Source: CAVWTN01 sp963757945
GTDB lineage: Bacteria > Vulcanimicrobiota > Vulcanimicrobiia > Vulcanimicrobiales > Vulcanimicrobiaceae
DNA length: 64,000 nucleotides
NCBI GenBank assembly: GCA_963757945.1
Contig: CAVWTN010000002.1
Location: forward strand, 992,001 to 1,056,000
Direction of reading: 5' to 3'
How positions within the stretch are numbered: position 1 is the first letter of the stretch; every line of letters begins with the position of its first letter. This document shows, piece after piece, positions 1 to 8,294 of this stretch. Under the pieces are notes generated by a model, which did not search any database, was not told where the DNA came from, and saw only the letters and a list, made by a program, of their open reading frames with translations. The position numbers and the translations under genes are program-made.

Positions 1-11
1 TAACGCGACGC

Positions 12-46
12 AAACGGCCCGCTCCAATCCGTGGAGCGGGCCGTTT
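12..46. terminator. Perfect hairpin at left edge, probable terminator
   Basis: Two perfectly complementary 15-base arms (12-26 and 32-46) enclose a 5-base loop and end in TTT on the plus strand. The first three bases of the window are TAA, which could be the stop codon of a plus-strand gene lying to the left. The hairpin could therefore terminate that gene and also the small minus-strand gene ending at 77. The T-tract is short, so the terminator assignment is moderate. Confidence 0.6.
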
Positions 47-76
47 CCGCATGCGCTGGTGAATGTGCAGCCTGGT

Positions 77-298
77 TCAGAGCGCAGGTAACGTTATTCT
101 TTCTCGATCATCGGCCGCGTCGAGAATCTCGGCCCGCGGATCGGCGCACACGGGTTCCGCCTCGCCCTCGCCTTGTGCGGCGGGAGACCCACCCTCGTAC
201 TCCTCTTCCTCGTCGTAGGAGTCCCTGAGCTGGCGATTGACGACGAGCGGTACATAGTCGTAATCGAGGAAGCGCCGGCGTCGTGTGAATCCGAACAT
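77..298 (-). CDS. Small acidic hypothetical protein (73 aa)
   Basis: I do not recognise a family. The protein begins with a basic, aromatic stretch (MFGFTRRRRFLDYDYVPL) and continues into a run of Asp and Glu around residues 29-35 and an acidic C-terminal half, with no membrane segment or signal peptide. A GAGGTG element sits four bases upstream of the ATG, which supports real translation. It lies alone between the left-edge hairpin and the VIT-family gene and points in the same direction as the latter, separated by about 87 bases. Its charge pattern resembles small disordered proteins. It could also be a spurious reading frame. Confidence 0.45.
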   Translation of the reverse strand: MFGFTRRRRFLDYDYVPLVVNRQLRDSYDEEEEYEGGSPAAQGEGEAEPVCADPRAEILDAADDRERITLPAL

Positions 299-385
299 GG
301 GGCACCTCGGATGGTTAGGTCGCGGGGGCTGCTAACAGCCTCCAACTCGGAATATTACACCATCCGTATGAAGATTCCGTGAAAA

Positions 386-1123
386 CTAGTTTCCTGAATG
401 CGCGATCAGGCGGGCGAGCCAAAACGCGACGCCGGCCGCGAGGCCGCCGATCGTCGCTGCCTGCGCTCCGCTCGCAAGCGGGGAAATGCCCGTCAGCTTG
501 CCTTTGGCCGCGCCGAACCCGAAGAGCGTGAGCAGGGTCAACCCGGCAGAGATCACGAGCGCCCGCTGCACGTCGTGGACGAACAGATAGGGCGCGAGCG
601 GTATGATCCCGCCGAGGACGTAGGAGCCGCCGATCGTCAGCGCGCTGAGCGGAGCGCGATGCTCCTCCGGCTTCTCCAGGCCCAACTCGAAGCGCATCAT
701 GAACTCGACCCAGATCGTGCGGTCCCGCGTGATCGCGCCGACGAGATCCTCGAGCGGCTTGCCCTTGACGCCGTAAGCGGTGAAGACCCGCTCGACCTCG
801 GCTCGTTCCTCCTCAGGGATCTCTTCCGTTTCGTCGAGCTCGCGTTTGTACTCTGACTCGTAATGGTCCGCATCGGTCCGAGCGGCGAGGTAACCGCCCA
901 AGCCCATCGCGATCGCCCCGGCCGCGATCTCGGCGGCGCCCGCGGTGATCACGAGCGAGGTTCCGGCGACGACGCCCGACACGCCGGCGGCCAGTGCGAA
1001 GGGGACCGTCAAGCCGTCCGACATGCCGATGACGACGTCGCGTATCGTCTGGGACGAGCGAACGTGAGTTTCCGGATGTAAATGCACGGCTGCGGCCTTC
1101 GACGCCGCAGGTTCCGCCATCAT
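386..1123 (-). CDS. VIT1/CCC1-family membrane transporter
   Basis: Predicted transporter of the VIT1/CCC1 family, whose members move ferrous iron or manganese across membranes. After a short N-terminal region, the motif VVIGMSDGLTVPFALAAG, typical of the first helix, is visible. A second helix rich in Gly and Ala follows (AAGAIAMGLGGYLAA), then a charged cytosolic loop with many Glu residues (the metal-binding-like domain), and three further hydrophobic segments to the C-terminus, giving about five helices. An upstream in-frame start would overlap the divergent peptidase gene, so I place the start at the paired ATG-ATG codons at 1118-1123. Substrate specificity cannot be read from the sequence. 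Confidence 0.85.
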   Translation of the reverse strand: MMAEPAASKAAAVHLHPETHVRSSQTIRDVVIGMSDGLTVPFALAAGVSGVVAGTSLVITAGAAEIAAGAIAMGLGGYLAARTDADHYESEYKRELDETEEIPEEERAEVERVFTAYGVKGKPLEDLVGAITRDRTIWVEFMMRFELGLEKPEEHRAPLSALTIGGSYVLGGIIPLAPYLFVHDVQRALVISAGLTLLTLFGFGAAKGKLTGISPLASGAQAATIGGLAAGVAFWLARLIAHSGN

Positions 1124-1141
1124 CCCGCCCAAGCTAACGGC

Positions 1142-2122
1142 GTGAGCGCCCTGACGGACGTCGCCGGGATCAAGGTCGGACATTTCACGGAGACTCGCCG
1201 CCCGACCGGCTGCACCGTCATTCTCGCCGAGGAGGGCGCCGTGGGCGGCGTCGACGTCCGCGGCGGCGCGCCCGGAACGCGTGAAACGGACCTCTTGAAT
1301 CCGGCGAACTTCGTCGAGCGCGTTCATGCGGTCGTGCTTTCAGGCGGCAGCGCGTTCGGGTTGGAAGCGGCGAGCGGCGTCATGCGCTATCTCGAAGAGC
1401 GGGGCATCGGCCTCGATGCCGGCGTCGCGCGCGTCCCGATCGTCCCGGCGGCGGTCCTCTTCGATCTCGATCTCGGCGACGCCGCGATCCGGCCGGACGC
1501 GGCCGCGGGCTATGCCGCCTGCCGGGCGGCGAGCGCCGAGCCTCCGCGCGAAGGGAACGAGGGCGCGGGCGCAGGCGCGACGGTCGGTAAGCTCTTCGGC
1601 ATCGGACGCGCGATGAAATCCGGGATCGGGAGTGCTTCGCTCAAGCTCGACGGACTCACGGTCGCCGCGATCGTCGCCGTGAACGCGGTGGGCGACGTCG
1701 TCGATCCCGCCGGCGGCGGCACGATCGCCGGTGCGCGGACGCACGACGGCGCGTCCCTTCTCGGGTCGACGCGCGCGCTGTTGCGGGGCGATATCCCGAG
1801 CCTCTTACGGCCGGGCGCGGCCACGACGATCGGCGTGGTCGCGACGGACGCGATGCTCACGAAAGCGGGAGCGCAGAAACTCGCGCAATGCGCCCACGAC
1901 GGGATCGCTCGCGCGATCGTCCCGGCTCACACGATGTTCGACGGCGACACGATCTTCGCGCTCGCCACGGGCCGCGCGCTGCGGTCCGGCAGCCTGACGC
2001 TGCTCGGCATCATGGCCGCCGAAGCGATGACGCTCGCCGTACTGCGTGCCGCGCGCGCGGCGCAAGGGATCCCGGGTTTTCCGGCCGCCCGCGATCTCGG
2101 GGAAGCCGCCCGCGAAGGCTAA
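1142..2122 (+). CDS. P1 family peptidase (DmpA/BapA-like)
   Basis: Member of the P1 (S58) family of self-processing aminopeptidases related to DmpA and beta-peptidyl aminopeptidases, which share the ornithine acetyltransferase fold. The N-terminus (VAGIKVGHFTE) and the VVLSGGSAFGLEAASGV segment are characteristic. The stretch VGDVVDPAGG is typical, and IGVVATDAMLTKAGAQKLA lies just before the region where the nucleophile segment is expected. There is no signal peptide, so it is probably cytoplasmic. I chose the GTG at 1142 because conservation starts there and the extended frame would run into the divergent transporter gene. Its 3' end overlaps panB by 4 bases in convergent orientation. The physiological substrate is unknown. 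Confidence 0.85.
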   Translation: MSALTDVAGIKVGHFTETRRPTGCTVILAEEGAVGGVDVRGGAPGTRETDLLNPANFVERVHAVVLSGGSAFGLEAASGVMRYLEERGIGLDAGVARVPIVPAAVLFDLDLGDAAIRPDAAAGYAACRAASAEPPREGNEGAGAGATVGKLFGIGRAMKSGIGSASLKLDGLTVAAIVAVNAVGDVVDPAGGGTIAGARTHDGASLLGSTRALLRGDIPSLLRPGAATTIGVVATDAMLTKAGAQKLAQCAHDGIARAIVPAHTMFDGDTIFALATGRALRSGSLTLLGIMAAEAMTLAVLRAARAAQGIPGFPAARDLGEAAREG

Positions 2123-2907
2123 CCGACGCTGAGCTGCCTGCGCAGCGGGTATTCGCGCGCGCGCACCGCGGCGGCGTACGCGCCGAGCGCCGCGCCCGCG
2201 GCCGTGCCGATCTCGCCGAAGCGGCGCACGAACGGCGGGGCATGTTCGTAGATGCCGAGCAGATCGTGCATGACCAGGACCTGTCCGTCGCAATGCGGGC
2301 CGCTTCCGATCCCGATCGTGGGAATCGCGATCGCCTCGGTGATCTCGCTCGCAAGATCGGCATCGATCATCTCCAGAACGACCGCGTAGGCGCCCGCCGC
2401 GGCGATCGCCTGAGCGTCCGCGAGCAGCGCGTCGCGATCGTTCTGACGGCGGAAGCCGTTGCCGAACGCGGCCGTCTGCGGCGTGACCCCGATGTGCGCC
2501 ACCACCGGGATCCCCGCGGCGACGATCGCGGCGATCCGCGAGCGCATGCGCGTGCCGCCCTCGAGCTTCACGCTGCTCGCCCCACCATCTCTCACGAGCG
2601 CGACGGCCGAGCGCACCGCCTGCTCGTCGCTCGCCTCGTACGAGCCGAACGGCAGATCGACGATGATGTGCGCGCGCTTCGCGCCGCGTGCCGCGGCGGC
2701 ACCGTGGCGCACCATGTCGCCGAGTTCGACCGAAGCCGTCGATTCGAAGCCCAGCACGACCATGCCGAGCGAATCACCGACGAGGATCACGTCGATGCCG
2801 GCGCCTTCGGCGATGCGGGCGAACGGCGCGTCGTACGCCGTGACGACGGGGAACGCCGTGCCTTTTCGCTTGAGGATCGCTGAACTCGTAAGGCGCGGGC
2901 TAGCCAT
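2119..2907 (-). CDS. panB: 3-methyl-2-oxobutanoate hydroxymethyltransferase
   Basis: PanB transfers a hydroxymethyl group from 5,10-methylene-tetrahydrofolate to 2-oxoisovalerate, giving ketopantoate for pantothenate and CoA synthesis in the cytoplasm. The protein has the usual length (262 aa) and the family hallmarks: VVTAYDAPFARIAEGAGID near the start, VGDSLGMVVLG with its metal-binding Asp, VKLEGG, VVAHIGVTPQ, and IPTIGIGSGPHCDGQVLV with D..GI near the end. The ATG at 2907 is preceded by GGAG six bases upstream. No other pantothenate gene (panC, panD) lies in the window, so the pathway is dispersed in this genome. Confidence 0.96.
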   Translation of the reverse strand: MASPRLTSSAILKRKGTAFPVVTAYDAPFARIAEGAGIDVILVGDSLGMVVLGFESTASVELGDMVRHGAAAARGAKRAHIIVDLPFGSYEASDEQAVRSAVALVRDGGASSVKLEGGTRMRSRIAAIVAAGIPVVAHIGVTPQTAAFGNGFRRQNDRDALLADAQAIAAAGAYAVVLEMIDADLASEITEAIAIPTIGIGSGPHCDGQVLVMHDLLGIYEHAPPFVRRFGEIGTAAGAALGAYAAAVRAREYPLRRQLSVG

Positions 2908-2986
2908 GGGATTCTCCGGGTTCGGTACGCATGTGCAAGGGCTTCGCCGCCGCCGGGCGGGCAACCGCTCGACGTCTCGCGGCGAA

Positions 2987-3020
2987 AAAGGCGGCGCGAG
3001 CCGATGGCCGCGCCGCCTTT
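2987..3020 (-). terminator. Rho-independent terminator of the small exported-protein gene
   Basis: Two 12-base complementary arms (2987-2998 and 3009-3020) are separated by a 10-base loop. Read on the minus strand the stem is followed by a run of five T. It lies 23 bases past the stop of the minus-strand gene ending at 3043 and upstream of panB, separating the two transcripts. Confidence 0.8.
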
Positions 3021-3042
3021 GCGGTCCGTCCGCAAGAAAGGA

Positions 3043-3291
3043 CTACGCCTTGCGGCAGTAGCCCTTGACCTTCGTCCCGTCCTTCTTCGTGTAACCCTTG
3101 ATATACGTCTCGCCCTTGCTACAATGCCACTGCTTCGACGACTTCATCATCGAGGGGTCCGTTTTCATCTCCTTGGCGTGGCTGCCCGACATCGCGGGGG
3201 GCGGGCTCGCCGCGCTCGCAGGCGCGAACGTCACGAGACCGAGCGACGTCGCGAAGGCCAGTGCGGACAGGGCCGACAGTATGCGCTTCAT
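3043..3291 (-). CDS. Small exported protein of unknown function
   Basis: This 82-residue protein begins with a classical Sec signal peptide: a Lys-Arg N-terminus, a hydrophobic core and an Ala-rich cleavage region ending APASA-A at about residue 27. The mature part is a short basic domain with two cysteines and repeated Lys-Gly-Tyr-Thr units (GETYIKGYTKKDGTKVKGYC), so a disulfide is possible. I cannot assign a family. AAGGAG precedes the ATG by an unusually long 11 bases. It is monocistronic, bounded by its own terminator downstream and by the end of the thiolase gene upstream. Confidence 0.7.
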   Translation of the reverse strand: MKRILSALSALAFATSLGLVTFAPASAASPPPAMSGSHAKEMKTDPSMMKSSKQWHCSKGETYIKGYTKKDGTKVKGYCRKA

Positions 3292-3387
3292 GAAGACAAT
3301 GTCTCCTTTTTTGGAAGGCCTAAGGCAGAATGTTTGCCGACCTTCGAGGCGCCGGAGAAACTCCCTCGGGCCCGCCGCGCGCCGTCT

Positions 3388-4569
3388 TCAGGCGACCTCG
3401 AACAGCCCCGCCGCGCCCATGCCTCCGCCGATGCACATCGTTACGACGACGTATTTCACGCCGCGCCGCTTGCCTTCGATCAGCGCGTGCATCGTCATCC
3501 GCGCGCCGCTCATGCCATACGGATGGCCGATCGAGACCGCGCCGCCGTCGACGTTGAAGCGCTCGTTCGGAATGCCGAGCCGATCGCGACAATAGACGGT
3601 CTGGACGGCGAAGGCTTCGTTCAATTCCCACAGACCGATGTCGTCGATTGAAAGGCCGTGGCGTTCGAGCAGCTTCGGGATCGCGAAGACGGGGCCGATC
3701 CCCATCTCCCCCGGCTCGAGGCCCGCAAGCGCGAGCCCGCGGTAGAAGCCGAGCGGCTCGAGATTGCGTTGCTCCGCCAGTTTCGCATCCATCACGACGA
3801 GCGCCGCGGCGCCGTCAGAGAGCTGGCTCGAGTTGCCGGCGGTGATCGTGGATTGCGGGCCGAGCACGCCCTTGAGCTTCGCGAGCCCCTCGAGGCTCGT
3901 GTCGGGCCGGTTCCCTTCGTCCTTCGCAAGCGTGACGAGCTCCTCGCTGAACTCGCCCGTCTCTTTGTTCTCGACGCGCATGTACGCCGTCAGCGGAACG
4001 ATCTCGGCGTCGAACCTGCCCTCCGCTTGCGCCCGTGCCGTTCGCTGCTGGCTCTGCAGCGCGTACTCATCCTGCTGTTCTCGCGTGACCTTGTACACCT
4101 TGGCGACCGTGTCGGCCGTTTGCAGCATCGGCACCCAGAGATCGGGATGCTTGCGCAGCAGCCACTCCTCGGTGAATCCCTTGAGATTCATCTCGTTCTG
4201 CACGAGGCTGATCGATTCGCAGCCGCCCGCGAGAACGACCGGGGCGCCGTCGACGATGACGCGATGCGCCGCCGTCGAGATCGCCTGCAAGCCGGAAGCG
4301 CAGTAGCGGTTGATCGTGGTCCCGCTCACCGAAACGGGGAATCCCGCACGGAGCGCCGCGTTGCGCGCGAGGTTGTGCCCCGTCGCTCCTTCCGGCAGCC
4401 CGCAGCCGATGACGACGTCGTCGATTTCGGCGGGATCGAGTTTCGCGCGTTCGGCGGCATGCTTGAGCGCGTGGCCGGTCAGCACCGCGCCGTGGGTCTC
4501 GTTGAACGCGCCTTTGAACGCCTTGCCGATCGGCGTACGGGCGGCAGAGACGATCGCTGCTTCTCTCAC
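3388..4569 (-). CDS. fadA: Acetyl-CoA acyltransferase (thiolase)
   Basis: Thiolase that cleaves 3-ketoacyl-CoA with CoA in the last step of beta-oxidation, or runs in reverse as acetoacetyl-CoA thiolase. All catalytic blocks are present: the acylated cysteine in NRYCASGLQAIS near residue 90, the base histidine in GGAVSIGHPYGMSGAR, and the second cysteine in CIGGGMGAAGLFE at the C-terminus. At 393 aa it has the normal family length. It begins with GTG only three bases after the stop of the fadJ-like gene, so the two are surely co-transcribed and make a multifunctional beta-oxidation pair. Chain-length preference cannot be read from the sequence, so acetyl-CoA C-acetyltransferase is an equally valid name. 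Confidence 0.93.
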   Translation of the reverse strand: MREAAIVSAARTPIGKAFKGAFNETHGAVLTGHALKHAAERAKLDPAEIDDVVIGCGLPEGATGHNLARNAALRAGFPVSVSGTTINRYCASGLQAISTAAHRVIVDGAPVVLAGGCESISLVQNEMNLKGFTEEWLLRKHPDLWVPMLQTADTVAKVYKVTREQQDEYALQSQQRTARAQAEGRFDAEIVPLTAYMRVENKETGEFSEELVTLAKDEGNRPDTSLEGLAKLKGVLGPQSTITAGNSSQLSDGAAALVVMDAKLAEQRNLEPLGFYRGLALAGLEPGEMGIGPVFAIPKLLERHGLSIDDIGLWELNEAFAVQTVYCRDRLGIPNERFNVDGGAVSIGHPYGMSGARMTMHALIEGKRRGVKYVVVTMCIGGGMGAAGLFEVA

Positions 4570-4572
4570 TGC

Positions 4573-6675
4573 TTACTTGGCCTTCCGGTAGCTTGAAAAT
4601 TTCGCATTGGTCTGCGCGAGGGTCGCGAGCAGCGGGGCCGGCTCCCACACGGGGCCGAACCGCGCCTTGAACTCGAGGATGCGGTCGTAGATCGCCTTCG
4701 TCCCGATCGAGTCGGCGTACCACATCGGGCCGCCGCGGTGCGGCGGGAAGCCGTAGCCGAAGATCCAGACGATGTCGATGTCGCCCGGGCGCAACGCGAT
4801 TCCGTCGCCGAGCAGACGCGCGCCGCGATCGATCAAGGGGTAGACGCAGCGTTCGAGGATCTCGTCGTCGGGGATCTGCCTGCGCTCGATCCCGAGCCGG
4901 CGCGATTCGTCGAGCAGGATCGCTTCGAATTCCGGGTCGACGAGCGCGTCGCGCTTGCCGGCCTCATACTTGTAATAACCCGCGCCCGTCTTCTGCCCGT
5001 AGCGGCCGGCGCGATAGAGCCGGTCGACGAGTTGCGAGGGCCGTCCGACCGTCTGCGGATGCTCTTGCTCGATGCGCCACGAGACGTCGACGCCGGCGAG
5101 ATCGAACGTGCGGAACGGTCCCATCGCGAAACCGAAGCGCTCGAGGACGGCGTCGACCTGCTGCGGGGTGGCGCCTTCTTCGATCAGATACGTCGCCTCG
5201 CGCGCATAGTCGAAGAACATGCTGTTGCCGATGAAGCCGAACGCGTTACCGGAGACGACGCCGACCTTGCGAAGCGCCTTGCCGACCTTCGTCGCCGTCG
5301 CCAGCGTCTCGGGAGAGCTCTCCTTGCCGCGCACGATCTCGAGCAGCTTCATGATGTTCGCGGGGCTGAAGAAATGCATGCCGACGACGCTGCCGGGGCG
5401 CCCGGTCGCGCTCGCGATCTCGTCGACGTCGAGCGTCGAGGTGTTCGTCGCGAGGATCGCGCCGGGCTTGACGGCGGCGTCGAGCGCGCGGAAGACGTCC
5501 TTCTTGACGTCCATGTTCTCGAAGACCGCTTCGATGACGAGATCCGCGTCCGCGATCTCGGAGTAGTTGCCCGCGAACGTGACGAGCGCGCTGCGCTTCG
5601 CCGCTTCATCGCGCGTGAGCCGGCCCTTGGAAACTTGCCCCGCGAGCGTCTTGGCCAGCGTCTCCTTCCCGCGTTCGATCTGCGCGGGCACGACGTCGAG
5701 CACGGAGACGGGGATCCCCGCGTTGGCAAACGTGATCGCGATCCCGGTCCCCATCGTCCCGGCGCCGACGATCGCGGCTTTCTTCACGTCGTGCGGAGCG
5801 GCCGGCGGGAGGCCGGGGATCTTGCCGAGTTCGCGCTCGGCGAAAAAGATGTGCATCAGCGAACGCGCCTGGTCGCCGACGACGAGCTCGCCGAAGAGGC
5901 GGAACTCGCGGGCGAGGCCCTGCGCGAACGGCAACTGCGTCGCGGCGACGACCGCGTCGATCAGCTTGTGCGCGGCCATGCCGCCCGCTTCTTCGGCGGG
6001 GACCATCTTGTGCGCCCAGGCGATCATGAACGGGAGCACGCTCGCGCTCATCTCACTGACGCGGCGCTTCGGCTTCGCGGCGATCCAGGGGCCGAGCTGC
6101 TCGAGCGCGGCGCTCACGACGTCGCCCTCGACGACGGCATCGAGCAAACCCTGGAACTTCGCGGCGTCGGCCGCGACGTTCTCGCCTTTGAGCATCGCCT
6201 GCAGCGCGAGCTGAGGCCCGATCAGGCGCGGCAGGCGTTGCGTGCCGCCGGCGCCCGGCAGCAAGCCGAGCTTGATTTCCGGGAAGCCGATCTTCGAGCG
6301 CTTCGTCGCGATGCGATAGTCGCACGCGAGCGCGAGCTCCCCGCCGCCGCCGAGCGCGTTGCCGTCGATCGCGGCCACGACGGTCTTCTTGCTGCGTTCG
6401 ATCCGCGCGATCAGATCGCGCACGTTCTTGGCGTCGGGCGGCGGCGGCGCGAGGAATTCCGTGATGTCGGCACCCGCCGAAAACAGCCCGTTCGCACCGG
6501 TCACGACGATCGCGCGAACGCCCGCGTCGGCCTCGGCCGCATCGAAGGCGGCGATGAACGCCGCGGAGAGCGCGAACGAAAGCGCGTTGACCGGCGGGTT
6601 ATCGAGCGTCAGAATTGCGACGCCGTCGCGGATCTCGCTGCGCACGAGCGAGGGGCTCGCGATTGTTTGGCTCAT
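4573..6675 (-). CDS. fadJ: Enoyl-CoA hydratase / 3-hydroxyacyl-CoA dehydrogenase
   Basis: Bifunctional beta-oxidation enzyme of the FadJ/FadB type, about 700 aa. The N-terminal crotonase domain shows FSAGADITEF for the oxyanion hole and both catalytic glutamates, in GGGGELALACDYR and FPEIKLGLLPGAGGTQRL. After a linker the dehydrogenase domain begins with the NAD-binding VGAGTMGTGIAI motif and carries the catalytic His in GMHFFSPANIMKLLEIV, followed by two C-terminal helical domains. The ATG at 6675 has GGAG seven bases upstream. Frames extending further upstream would cover the operator palindrome. It is the first gene of an operon with the thiolase and probably responds to fatty acids through that palindrome. 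Confidence 0.95.
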   Translation of the reverse strand: MSQTIASPSLVRSEIRDGVAILTLDNPPVNALSFALSAAFIAAFDAAEADAGVRAIVVTGANGLFSAGADITEFLAPPPPDAKNVRDLIARIERSKKTVVAAIDGNALGGGGELALACDYRIATKRSKIGFPEIKLGLLPGAGGTQRLPRLIGPQLALQAMLKGENVAADAAKFQGLLDAVVEGDVVSAALEQLGPWIAAKPKRRVSEMSASVLPFMIAWAHKMVPAEEAGGMAAHKLIDAVVAATQLPFAQGLAREFRLFGELVVGDQARSLMHIFFAERELGKIPGLPPAAPHDVKKAAIVGAGTMGTGIAITFANAGIPVSVLDVVPAQIERGKETLAKTLAGQVSKGRLTRDEAAKRSALVTFAGNYSEIADADLVIEAVFENMDVKKDVFRALDAAVKPGAILATNTSTLDVDEIASATGRPGSVVGMHFFSPANIMKLLEIVRGKESSPETLATATKVGKALRKVGVVSGNAFGFIGNSMFFDYAREATYLIEEGATPQQVDAVLERFGFAMGPFRTFDLAGVDVSWRIEQEHPQTVGRPSQLVDRLYRAGRYGQKTGAGYYKYEAGKRDALVDPEFEAILLDESRRLGIERRQIPDDEILERCVYPLIDRGARLLGDGIALRPGDIDIVWIFGYGFPPHRGGPMWYADSIGTKAIYDRILEFKARFGPVWEPAPLLATLAQTNAKFSSYRKAK

Positions 6676-6690
6676 CTCGAAACTCCATCT

Positions 6691-6709
6691 CACTTGCTTT
6701 TTGCAAGTG
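6691..6709. promoter_or_regulatory. Operator palindrome ahead of the fadJ-fadA operon
   Basis: A perfect inverted repeat, CACTTGC-TTTTT-GCAAGTG, lies 15 bases before the fadJ start codon. Its core is ACTTG-N7-CAAGT. The same core with the same 7-base spacing occurs in front of fadD at 9526-9542. A dimeric repressor of fatty-acid degradation (TetR- or GntR-type FadR analogue) is the likely ligand, but no such regulator gene is in the window. Confidence 0.65.
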
Positions 6710-6749
6710 AATTTTTGCACGGAGGCGTGACGCCTCCCTTCCAAAGGAA

Positions 6750-6782
6750 ACGGGCTCGGGCCGCCCGGCGGCCCGAACCCGT
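6750..6782 (-). terminator. Terminator of the barrel/SGNH-hydrolase operon
   Basis: A long GC-rich stem (6750-6764 with 6768-6782, one mismatch) lies just past the SGNH hydrolase stop codon and, read on the minus strand, runs into TTTCCTTT. A second small hairpin, GGAGGCG-TGA-CGCCTCC, follows at 6721-6737, between this terminator and the fadJ operator. Its role is unclear. Confidence 0.65.
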
Positions 6783-6798
6783 CTCGCTTGCCGGTCCC

Positions 6799-8283
6799 CT
6801 AGTGCGGTGAGTAGAGATCGGTCGCGTTGATCGCCGTGATGTCCGCGTCCGAGAGCGGCGTGACCCCGGCGCCGTAGGCGGCGTTGAGCTTCGCGATCGC
6901 GACGTTGGCGATCAGGGCGTACCCGGTGTCCGATGGGTGCAGCCCGTCGAGGCTCGTGAGGCCTCCGCCGTACTGCAAGGCGCAGCAATGCGGATTTCCG
7001 GGGAGCGGGATGTAGCGCAGCGGGCCGGCCGCCTCATAGTTCGCGAAGAACGCATGCGTATCGATCAGCGCGGCGCCGGTCGAGGCCGCAGCGGCCGCGA
7101 TCGCCGCGTTGTAGGCGTCGTTGAGCTGCTGGGTCTTGGCGGCGACCGGGTCGGAGACGTAATCCCCGGCGACGAGCGCGGCCGCCGGCGAGCCGAGCGC
7201 CGCCGCCGGCGAGGCACCGCCGAGGATCGCGGCGAGCGCGGCTTTGAGCTTTCCGGCGCCCGAGAGCGTCAGGTAGCCCCCGTTGCCGAGCCCGTAGGTC
7301 GCCTGCAGGTACGCCTGCACCTGAGCCCCGAGCGCAGCAGCCGTTGCGGCATCGGCGCCCGCGGCCTGGATCACCGCCGGGATCGCCGCAATCGAGGTGA
7401 AATACGGCGCCTGCAACACGTCGAACAAGTTGAAGACGGCGACCTTCGCGCCGGCGCCTTGCAACGTTTGAATCTCCTTCGTGATGTCGGCACCGAGTGC
7501 GGCCGGATCGGTCGGCGGGAAGCCGCCGTTGCCGACCGCGAACTTCAGCAGGTCGTTGGACCCGAGCCAGATCGTCGCCAGCGTCGGCCGCAGCGAAGCC
7601 GCAGCCTGAATCTGCGTGACGTTCCCGCCGAAGTTCGCGAGGACCGGATAGAAGTTGAGGTTCTCGCTGCCGATCAGGCTGGCGAGGCCCGCGAGCGGCC
7701 CCAGCGCCGGGTTCGTCGCGTCGGCGCACGACGCCGTCGGCTGATAGGAGTACAGCGCCTCGTGCGCGAGTTGCCCGGGGACGGCGACGTCGAGCGGCGT
7801 CGCCTTGGGATTGATGCGCAGCGTGAGCGCGGTCGAGAGCGAGAACGCCGCGCCCTCCGACGAGCAGACGTTCGCGACGATCGAGGTGAGCCCGCCGGCC
7901 GTCGTCGGAAGCAGGATCTGGCCGATTCCGGGCGGCGCCATCAGCGGGAGCGGCGACGTCGCCGGATCGAGCGGATTGCCGCCGGTCGCCTGCGCCCAGA
8001 CGCGCGCGTACCAGCCGTGGCCTTGCGTGTTCGGCACGAACGGGAACGGCGAGCCGGCGCCGAGCGGATTCGGTGCGATCGTCGCACCGAGCAGCGCGCC
8101 CGATTGCACGCCGGCGGTCAGACTGTCGCCGACCCCGACGAAGCGCGAGAACAGATAGCCCGGGCCGGTGCCGGTGACGTTCCCCGGAACGGACGGACCC
8201 GGATTCGAGGAGTTGTTGCCGCCGCAGGCCGCAAGCGCGGCGATCGCGGCACACGCCAGCAGGCGCGGGAGAGAACGAACCAT
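6799..8283 (-). CDS. SGNH/GDSL-family hydrolase lipoprotein
   Basis: Exported esterase or lipase candidate of 494 aa. The N-terminus carries a lipoprotein signal with the lipobox LAAC at residues 17-20, so it should be anchored in an envelope membrane. SGNH blocks are clear: GVGDSLTAG with the nucleophile Ser (block I), WLGSNDLL with the block III Gly and Asn, and DGLHPSDTGY with the catalytic Asp and His near the C-terminus. Large Ala- and Gly-rich insertions lie between the blocks. The gene begins 11 bases after the stop of the barrel gene and ends at a terminator, so the two form one operon. It lies between fadJ/fadA and fadD, which suggests an acyl ester or lipid substrate, though this is inference. 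Confidence 0.88.
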   Translation of the reverse strand: MVRSLPRLLACAAIAALAACGGNNSSNPGPSVPGNVTGTGPGYLFSRFVGVGDSLTAGVQSGALLGATIAPNPLGAGSPFPFVPNTQGHGWYARVWAQATGGNPLDPATSPLPLMAPPGIGQILLPTTAGGLTSIVANVCSSEGAAFSLSTALTLRINPKATPLDVAVPGQLAHEALYSYQPTASCADATNPALGPLAGLASLIGSENLNFYPVLANFGGNVTQIQAAASLRPTLATIWLGSNDLLKFAVGNGGFPPTDPAALGADITKEIQTLQGAGAKVAVFNLFDVLQAPYFTSIAAIPAVIQAAGADAATAAALGAQVQAYLQATYGLGNGGYLTLSGAGKLKAALAAILGGASPAAALGSPAAALVAGDYVSDPVAAKTQQLNDAYNAAIAAAAASTGAALIDTHAFFANYEAAGPLRYIPLPGNPHCCALQYGGGLTSLDGLHPSDTGYALIANVAIAKLNAAYGAGVTPLSDADITAINATDLYSPH

Positions 8284-8294
8284 CGCTTGCCCCT

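Noticed and set aside
4738..6810. Long plus-strand open frame (690 codons) opposite fadJ
   Set aside because: Antisense shadow of a high-GC gene. The product is Arg/Asp-rich without domain features, while the minus strand has all catalytic motifs of fadJ.
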